Origin: an uncultured Flavobacteriales bacterium
Lineage (GTDB): Bacteria > Bacteroidota > Bacteroidia > Palsa-965
NCBI GenBank assembly: GCA_937974275.1
Contig: CALJIF010000001.1
Coordinates: 1 to 11,115 of the forward strand
Direction: 5' to 3'
DNA length: 11,115 nucleotides
Below are positions 6,254 through 11,115 of the stretch, in pieces. Every line of letters begins with the position of its first letter. The stretch's first letter is position 1. The notes under the pieces were generated by a model. The model ran no database searches. It worked only from the letters and a program-made list of their open reading frames with translations, and was not told where the DNA came from. A program made the translations under genes and the position numbers.

Positions 6254-8287
6254 ATGCTTATGAAGGTGGAGCGGTTGATGTTGTTGTGTTGTGCACTCCT
6301 TGCCGGAATGATGTTCGGTTGCGGAGATGATGAACCGAATACTAAAATTGTCTCTGCTTCAGATTCTTTGGTGTGGCTGAATCATCACGATTCAGTGCAA
6401 TATGTCGGCATGCAAACCTGTCGCGGTTGTCATGAAAATATTTACCAAACGTTCATTGAAACCGGTATGGGCAAATCATTTGACGTGGCTTCAAAAGTGA
6501 AGTCGGCAGGGCGTTTCGGAAGTGATGAAAAGTTTTACGATAAGGTTTCCGATTTCTGGTATCAAAGTTATTGGAGCGATTCATCCATGTTTATTCATGA
6601 ATGGCGCATGGAAGGCAAAGACACCGTGCATTCCAGACGCGAACAGGTGAATTACATTATTGGTTCGGGACAACATACGAATTCGCATATCATGAATCGT
6701 GGCGGTTATCTGCACCAAATGCCCATGACGTTCTATACACAGGAAGGTCGTTGGGATTTGCCTCCCGGATTTGAGAATGGATTCAACACGCATTTCTCGC
6801 GAAAAATCGGATTGGAATGCATGAGTTGTCACAATTCATTGCCGCAATTTGTGCAAGGTTCCGAAAATAAATTTGAAGAGGTACCTAACGGTATAGGCTG
6901 CGAACGCTGTCACGGACCGGGTTCGCTGCACGTGAAGGAGAAGCGTTCAGGTAAAATTGTGGATACATCAAAGTACATTGATTACACTATCGTCAATCCC
7001 GGAAAGCTCTCTCCCGATTTGCAATTTGATGTGTGTCAACGTTGTCATTTGCAAGGCAATGCTGTATTGCATCCGGGCAAGTCGTTCTACGATTTTCGTC
7101 CCGGGATGCCGCTTTCAAATGTCATGACGGTTTTTATGCCGAAATACGAAGGCGCAGAAGATCAGTTCATCATGGCATCGCACGCCGAACGTTTGAAAAT
7201 GAGCGCATGTTTTATGGTTACCGAACAACGCTTACCGAAACAGCAGGAAGGCTTGCGACCGGCAAAAGGAGCATTGACATGTGTAACGTGTCACAATCCG
7301 CACGTGAGTGTGAAATCAACCAATGGCGAGCATTTTAACGCGAAATGTAATTCCTGTCATGGACCGAATAAAACATCTACAAAATTGTGTTCCGAACAAC
7401 CTGAAAAACTGAATAAAGCAAACAACAATTGTGTTTCGTGTCACATGCCTCGCAGTGGTGCAATTGATATTCCGCACGTCACTGTTCATGATCACTTTAT
7501 TCGGAAGCCTTCCGGTGAAGAAAATGAAGTGAAAACAGTAAAACAGTTTTTGGGTTTGTATGCAGTTAATAAATCTGCTCCATCACCGGTAATTCGTGCA
7601 CGCGCGTTCATTCAACAATATGAGCGTTTTGAACAAAAAAACTATTATCTCGATTCCGCAGCCTTAATACTTGCGCCACTTTCGCAGCAGCGCGACCCAC
7701 ACGTTTTCCGCACGCAGATTCATTTATTGTTCTTGCAACAGGATTTCAGTAGTATGCTAACGTTGGAACAAAAATGGACTTCACGTTACGTACTGGACAG
7801 TTTGTTGGTACGTAAGTCGTTCGATAATGAAGATGCGTGGACAGCTTATCGTATTGGTGAGGCACATTACAAGATGGGTAATGCTGTTGCCGCATTGAGT
7901 TATTACCGCAAGGCCAATTCATTAGCGCCTTTCTATCCCGATTTCAAATCGAAGGAAGCGTTAACACTGGCAACCACCGGAAAGACCACAGAAGCGCGCA
8001 TTGCATATCAGGAAGTGATTGATCAAAATCCGTATTACGTTCCGGCGTTAAATAATTTAGGCTTTTTGTGGTTGCAATCGGGTGATGACGTAAAGGCTGA
8101 AACGTACTATCGTCGGGCATTGCAGGCAGATCCTGATGACAGTCGCGCACTGATGAACATGGCGGGGTTGTATGTGTATCGTAAAAACTATAAACAGGCT
8201 TTGGTATATTGCGATCGAGTTCTGAAACGCAATCCACAGGATGTTCAGGCGTTACAATTGAAAGCACAAATTCAGAGTTTGAAATAG
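6254..8287 (+). CDS. Seven-haem c-type cytochrome lipoprotein with C-terminal TPR repeats
   Basis: A probable electron-transfer protein outside the cytoplasmic membrane. The 677 residues begin with a lipoprotein-type signal ending at C23 (MFGC), followed by GDDE. Seven CXXCH haem sites lie at residues 56 (CRGCH), 189 (CMSCH), 216 (CERCH), 261 (CQRCH), 343 (CVTCH), 365 (CNSCH) and 393 (CVSCH). The arrangement, including the IGSGQHTNSH stretch before the second haem, resembles the cytochrome c554-like multihaem proteins fused to TPRs that occur in Bacteroidota and Planctomycetes. Residues 410-525 are helical without haem sites. About 527-675 form roughly four TPR units (AYRIGEAHYKMGN, ALNNLGFLWLQSGD, ALMNMAGLYVYRKN), usually protein-binding. 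The redox partner is unknown. ATG 6254 was chosen; ATG 6260 and GTG 6251 would give almost the same signal peptide. mltG starts 1 base after its stop. Confidence 0.93.
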   Translation: MLMKVERLMLLCCALLAGMMFGCGDDEPNTKIVSASDSLVWLNHHDSVQYVGMQTCRGCHENIYQTFIETGMGKSFDVASKVKSAGRFGSDEKFYDKVSDFWYQSYWSDSSMFIHEWRMEGKDTVHSRREQVNYIIGSGQHTNSHIMNRGGYLHQMPMTFYTQEGRWDLPPGFENGFNTHFSRKIGLECMSCHNSLPQFVQGSENKFEEVPNGIGCERCHGPGSLHVKEKRSGKIVDTSKYIDYTIVNPGKLSPDLQFDVCQRCHLQGNAVLHPGKSFYDFRPGMPLSNVMTVFMPKYEGAEDQFIMASHAERLKMSACFMVTEQRLPKQQEGLRPAKGALTCVTCHNPHVSVKSTNGEHFNAKCNSCHGPNKTSTKLCSEQPEKLNKANNNCVSCHMPRSGAIDIPHVTVHDHFIRKPSGEENEVKTVKQFLGLYAVNKSAPSPVIRARAFIQQYERFEQKNYYLDSAALILAPLSQQRDPHVFRTQIHLLFLQQDFSSMLTLEQKWTSRYVLDSLLVRKSFDNEDAWTAYRIGEAHYKMGNAVAALSYYRKANSLAPFYPDFKSKEALTLATTGKTTEARIAYQEVIDQNPYYVPALNNLGFLWLQSGDDVKAETYYRRALQADPDDSRALMNMAGLYVYRKNYKQALVYCDRVLKRNPQDVQALQLKAQIQSLK

Positions 8288-8288
8288 C

Positions 8289-9314
8289 ATGAAAGGCGTT
8301 AAGATTTTCTTTTTTCTTCTGTTCCTGGGCGCTGCGGGTTACGGCGCCTGGTGGTTTTACGGTGTGTTTTATAAGCCGGGAGTTCATGTGCAAGACGATT
8401 CACCGTTCGTTTATGTAAATACGGGAATGACGATGGATGAATTAACGACCATGCTATCGGAACGTAAGATTGTAGAGGACATTGAAGCATTTAAGTCGAT
8501 TGCGAAACTCAAGAAGTTTGAAAAGCCTGTTGCGGGACGTTATCGTATTCAGGAGGGAATGAATAACCGACAGTTAGTGAATTTATTGATGAGCGGCAAG
8601 CAAGAACCCGTGAAGTTTACGTTTAATGAAGTTCGCACCAAGGAACAATTGGCCGGTCGTGTAGGAGGAAAGCTTGAAGCGGATTCGCTGGATATCCTGC
8701 AATTACTGGAGGATGAGGCCTTCATTGAGAAATATGGTTTTAACGAACACACCATTTTAACCTTGTTCCTACCCGCAACGTACGAGATGAAATGGAACAC
8801 TTCCGCAGAAGAATTTTTCGAATTAATGGCAGCCGAATACAAAGCCTTTTGGACAGACGATCGCCGGAATCGTGCTTCTGCAATGGGTTTCACACAAAGT
8901 GAAGTAGTAATTCTTGCCTCAATTGTTGAAGCAGAACAAAAGCGCGTCGCAGAAGAACGTAAGCGTATTGCGGGATTGTACATCAATCGTTTAAAGAAGG
9001 GAATGCCCTTGCAAAGCGATCCGACAGTTATTTATGCACTCGGTGATTTTTCGATTAACCGAGTATTAAAAAGCGATCTGGATGTCGACTCTCCATACAA
9101 CACATATCGCAACACCGGCTTACCTCCGGGCCCGATTTTATTGGCCGACAAAGTGAGTATTGACGCTGTGTTGCAATACGAGAAGAACGATTACTTGTAT
9201 ATGTGCGCTGAATACGGAACAGGCAAACACAAGTTTACCAAAGACTACGATGTACATTTGAAAAACGCTCGGGAATATCAGGCAGCGTTGGATAAAAATG
9301 ACATTAAGCGGTAG
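8289..9314 (+). CDS. mltG: Endolytic murein transglycosylase MltG (YceG-like)
   Basis: MltG is an inner-membrane lytic transglycosylase that cuts growing peptidoglycan strands and is thought to set glycan length. The 341 residues have an N-terminal membrane anchor (about 5-27) and a LysM-like region near 40-105 (YVNTGMTMDELTTMLSERKIV, then GRYRIQEGMN). The catalytic YceG domain occupies about 110-335. The key glutamate is E214 in ASIVEAEQ, matching the active-site glutamate of the E. coli enzyme. Other family signatures are LPATYEMKW (161-169), LQSDPTVIYAL (241-251) and SPYNTYRNTGLPPGPI (268-283). Length is normal for the family (about 340). It follows the cytochrome gene after a single base, so the two are likely co-transcribed, but I see no functional link. 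Its stop directly abuts the stop of the convergent b561 gene. Confidence 0.96.
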   Translation: MKGVKIFFFLLFLGAAGYGAWWFYGVFYKPGVHVQDDSPFVYVNTGMTMDELTTMLSERKIVEDIEAFKSIAKLKKFEKPVAGRYRIQEGMNNRQLVNLLMSGKQEPVKFTFNEVRTKEQLAGRVGGKLEADSLDILQLLEDEAFIEKYGFNEHTILTLFLPATYEMKWNTSAEEFFELMAAEYKAFWTDDRRNRASAMGFTQSEVVILASIVEAEQKRVAEERKRIAGLYINRLKKGMPLQSDPTVIYALGDFSINRVLKSDLDVDSPYNTYRNTGLPPGPILLADKVSIDAVLQYEKNDYLYMCAEYGTGKHKFTKDYDVHLKNAREYQAALDKNDIKR

Positions 9315-9341
9315 TTATTGAGAATCTCTTTCGTTACCGCT
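9307..9341. repeat. Inverted repeat across the convergent mltG / b561 gene ends
   Basis: AGCGGTA (9307-9313) and TACCGCT (9335-9341) are a perfect 7-base inverted repeat around a 21-base loop, which itself contains GAG/CTC around AAT (9320-9328). The left arm overlaps the mltG stop and the right arm lies in the last b561 codons. It could form a hairpin in either transcript. No T-run follows on the plus side, and only a distant one on the minus side, so a terminator role is uncertain. Confidence 0.35.
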
Positions 9342-9893
9342 AATCACTCTTGAAATTATTCCTCTTTCGTTTGTGAATTCCGCTCGCAGTACACCTCCTA
9401 AATGTAAAAGGAGATATGCTCCTACGTAGTAAATGGAAAGTTCATGTATTTCTTCCATCGACGATTTCATTGAGCGCGGTCCCAATTCAATAATCAAACC
9501 CGTTACCAGAGAAGCAGTCACGCAGATATAAAACAGGATGTATATCCATGCTTTAAATTTTGCTTCACCGGTCAGTTCGTTTTGTAATGGATTGGTAAAC
9601 TTCATTTTTCCCGTGAACCCCAATAGGAAACGAAGTGCAATTATTCCTGTAAGAGCATACCCTGCATAGATGTGCCATTGCCACATGGGCTGGCGAATTT
9701 TTTTGGCTAAAACAATAAGATCATCATTGGTAAGTTGATGTTCTTTGTCCTGAAGAAAAGTGCTCATAATCTCGGAAACATTGAACTTGTTCAGCCAAGT
9801 CAATCTCAGTAAAACAGTAATCAATGTTACTGTCATCAATAAGGCGATGCTCCAGTGTATGATGCGAAAGGTTGCAGAGTAGTTTCTGTTCAT
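9315..9893 (-). CDS. Cytochrome b561-family membrane protein
   Basis: A di-haem b-type membrane cytochrome of the bacterial b561 / Ni,Fe-hydrogenase cytochrome b-like group, expected to move electrons across or within the inner membrane. The 192 residues have four helices at about 10-29, 73-92, 114-134 and 150-168. Histidines lie at H13 (RIIHWSIAL), H74 (WQWHIYAGY), H150 (EEIHELS) and H164 (LLLHLGG), one near or in each of helices 1, 2 and 4 with a second in helix 4. This is the usual ligand layout for two haems. Between helices 1 and 2 lies a loop of about 40 residues (35-72). Its electron donor and acceptor cannot be inferred. The start ATG is at 9893-9891. It is convergent with mltG, with zero bases between the two stop codons, and divergent from the gene at 10011. 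Confidence 0.88.
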   Translation of the reverse strand: MNRNYSATFRIIHWSIALLMTVTLITVLLRLTWLNKFNVSEIMSTFLQDKEHQLTNDDLIVLAKKIRQPMWQWHIYAGYALTGIIALRFLLGFTGKMKFTNPLQNELTGEAKFKAWIYILFYICVTASLVTGLIIELGPRSMKSSMEEIHELSIYYVGAYLLLHLGGVLRAEFTNERGIISRVISGNERDSQ

Positions 9894-10010
9894 AAGAGTG
9901 CAAGATTACGATTTCTCTTTCGTTATGTTAATCACAACATTCAACTTATTCATGTTCCCCCTGCAGTTAAAGGCCAAATTCCCTATTTTTACGTCCCTTA
10001 GATCTATTTT
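9894..10010. other. Divergent spacer between the b561 gene and the phosphohexomutase gene
   Basis: 117 bases contain both start regions. On the minus side TAATCTTG (9908-9901) and on the plus side TATTTTTA (9984-9991) are one base off TAnnTTTG, but neither has a TTTG at the right distance upstream. I therefore do not call a promoter. A short inverted repeat ATGTT...AACAT (9925-9940) is too small to interpret. Confidence 0.4.
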
Positions 10011-11115
10011 ATGTATAAAATCAAGTTTGGAACAGACGGCTGGAGAGCCATCATTGCTAAAGAATTCACAGTAGAAAATGTTGCGCGTGTAACAGAAGGC
10101 ACTGCGCTGTGGATGAAAAAGAATTTTAAAAATCCATCCGTTGTTGTCGGACACGATTGTCGTTTTGCGGGTGAATTGTTTGCTGAAACAACCGCGAAGG
10201 TATTTGCAGCACATGGCATAAAAGTGTTGCTGGCAAAAGGTTTTGTGAGTACACCAATGATTTCTTTAGGTGCAAAAAATCATGGATGTGATTTAGGAAT
10301 TATCATTACGGCTTCACACAATCCGCCTTCATACAACGGATATAAAGTTAAAGCGGGTTATGGTGGTCCTTTAACACCGGAACTTATAGCAGAAATTGAA
10401 CCGCTTATTCCTGATGCTTCCGGAATTGATATCGACAACATGAAACTTTCCGATCTGGAAAAGAAAGGCATGTTGCAATACGTAGCATTGGAAGATGAAT
10501 ATATTGCTCACGTTGAAAAGAATTTTGATCTGGATGCAATTCGTAATTCAGGTTTGAATTTGGCTTACGACGCTATGTATGGTGCAGGACAAAATGTGAT
10601 CAGACGCTTGTTCCCTGATGCTACATTATTGCATTGCGATTACAATCCTTCTTTTGACGGACAAGCTCCGGAGCCCATTCTGCGTAACCTGGAAGAGTTT
10701 GCTGAAGTGATCAAAGTTGCCGGTGATATTGATTGCGGTCTGGCGACAGATGGTGATGCAGATCGTATCGGTTTGTTTGATAGCAAAGGAAATTTTGTGG
10801 ACTCGCATCACATTATCTTATTGTTGATTCACTATTTGGTGAAGTACAAAAAGATGGATGGTAAAGTATGCACTGCATTCAGCACCACGGTTAAGATCAA
10901 AAACATCTGTGCGCATTATGGCATGAAACTTGAAACAGTGAAAATCGGATTCAAGTACATCTGTGGAATCATGGTGAAGGAAGATGTGTTGTTGGGTGGT
11001 GAAGAATCCGGAGGCATTGCTATTAAAGGACATATTCCTGAGCGTGATGGCATCTGGATGGGATTGGTGATTTGGGAATTCATGGCGAAGAGTGGAAAGT
11101 CGCTGAATGAATTGA
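10011..11115 (+). CDS. Phosphoglucomutase/phosphomannomutase family protein, 3' end cut by window edge
   Basis: This alpha-D-phosphohexomutase moves a phosphate between the 6- and 1-positions of a hexose (glucose or mannose), feeding sugar-nucleotide synthesis for envelope polysaccharides or glycogen. From ATG 10011 the frame stays open to the window end, giving 368 residues; the family is usually about 460, so the C-terminal fourth domain is largely missing. Family marks are FGTDGWRAII (6-15), the phosphoserine loop TASHNPP with S102, the metal-binding DGDADR (247-252) and the sugar-specificity loop GGEESGG (329-335). GEESG is common to glucose/mannose phosphomutases; GlmM enzymes more often differ around these loops, so I favour PGM/PMM, without excluding others. 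The start codon has no Shine-Dalgarno sequence, as elsewhere here. It diverges from the b561 gene, so it has its own promoter. Confidence 0.93.
   Translation, partial: MYKIKFGTDGWRAIIAKEFTVENVARVTEGTALWMKKNFKNPSVVVGHDCRFAGELFAETTAKVFAAHGIKVLLAKGFVSTPMISLGAKNHGCDLGIIITASHNPPSYNGYKVKAGYGGPLTPELIAEIEPLIPDASGIDIDNMKLSDLEKKGMLQYVALEDEYIAHVEKNFDLDAIRNSGLNLAYDAMYGAGQNVIRRLFPDATLLHCDYNPSFDGQAPEPILRNLEEFAEVIKVAGDIDCGLATDGDADRIGLFDSKGNFVDSHHIILLLIHYLVKYKKMDGKVCTAFSTTVKIKNICAHYGMKLETVKIGFKYICGIMVKEDVLLGGEESGGIAIKGHIPERDGIWMGLVIWEFMAKSGKSLNEL

Noticed and set aside
8549..8986. Minus-strand frame of 145 codons within mltG
   Set aside because: It is antisense to a clear MltG with its catalytic glutamate, and its serine- and arginine-rich translation has no family features.
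9925..9940. ATGTT/AACAT inverted repeat as an operator
   Set aside because: Five-base arms in AT-rich DNA occur often by chance, and no regulator gene is nearby.

Overview
The window looks like a chromosomal housekeeping segment from a member of the Bacteroidota, probably a flavobacterium-like or related environmental lineage. The reasons are a short group-type primary sigma factor (275 residues visible, no long N-terminal region), no Shine-Dalgarno sequences at the gene starts, a promoter upstream of the sigma factor that fits the Bacteroidota pattern TTTG / TAnnTTTG, and a lipoprotein whose mature N-terminus resembles the surface-export signal of this phylum. Base composition and coding style look uniform by eye. 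I see no insertion sequence, tRNA, rRNA, CRISPR array or phage gene.

Layout. Positions 1-826 (minus) hold rpoD, cut at its 3' end by the window edge. Positions 1021-2478 (minus) hold an HtrA/DegQ-type periplasmic serine protease with two PDZ regions. A divergent spacer of 174 bases follows. On the plus strand, 2653-5682 is a tight four-gene cluster joined by 4-base ATGA overlaps: a single-pass membrane protein of unknown function, dapF (diaminopimelate epimerase), a polytopic membrane protein with a striking histidine pattern, and a 182-residue protein with a possible NlpC/P60- or LRAT-like layout. A modest hairpin plus seven T residues at the end of that cluster looks like a terminator. A second plus-strand cluster, 5711-9314, has a GNAT acetyltransferase, a seven-haem c-type cytochrome with C-terminal TPR repeats and a lipoprotein signal, and mltG. 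A cytochrome b561-type protein (9315-9893, minus) abuts mltG tail to tail with no spacer. The start of a phosphoglucomutase/phosphomannomutase (10011 onward, plus) runs off the right edge.

How the genes fit together. Several concern the cell envelope: dapF makes the meso-diaminopimelate used in peptidoglycan (and lysine), MltG cuts nascent glycan strands, HtrA handles misfolded envelope proteins, and the sugar-phosphate mutase supplies sugar precursors. Two proteins (the haptahaem cytochrome and the b561 protein) are redox carriers of the envelope. The least explained genes are the histidine-rich membrane protein and the small protein after it. They are translationally coupled, and both could belong to known folds in unusually diverged form; these are the best candidates for something undescribed.
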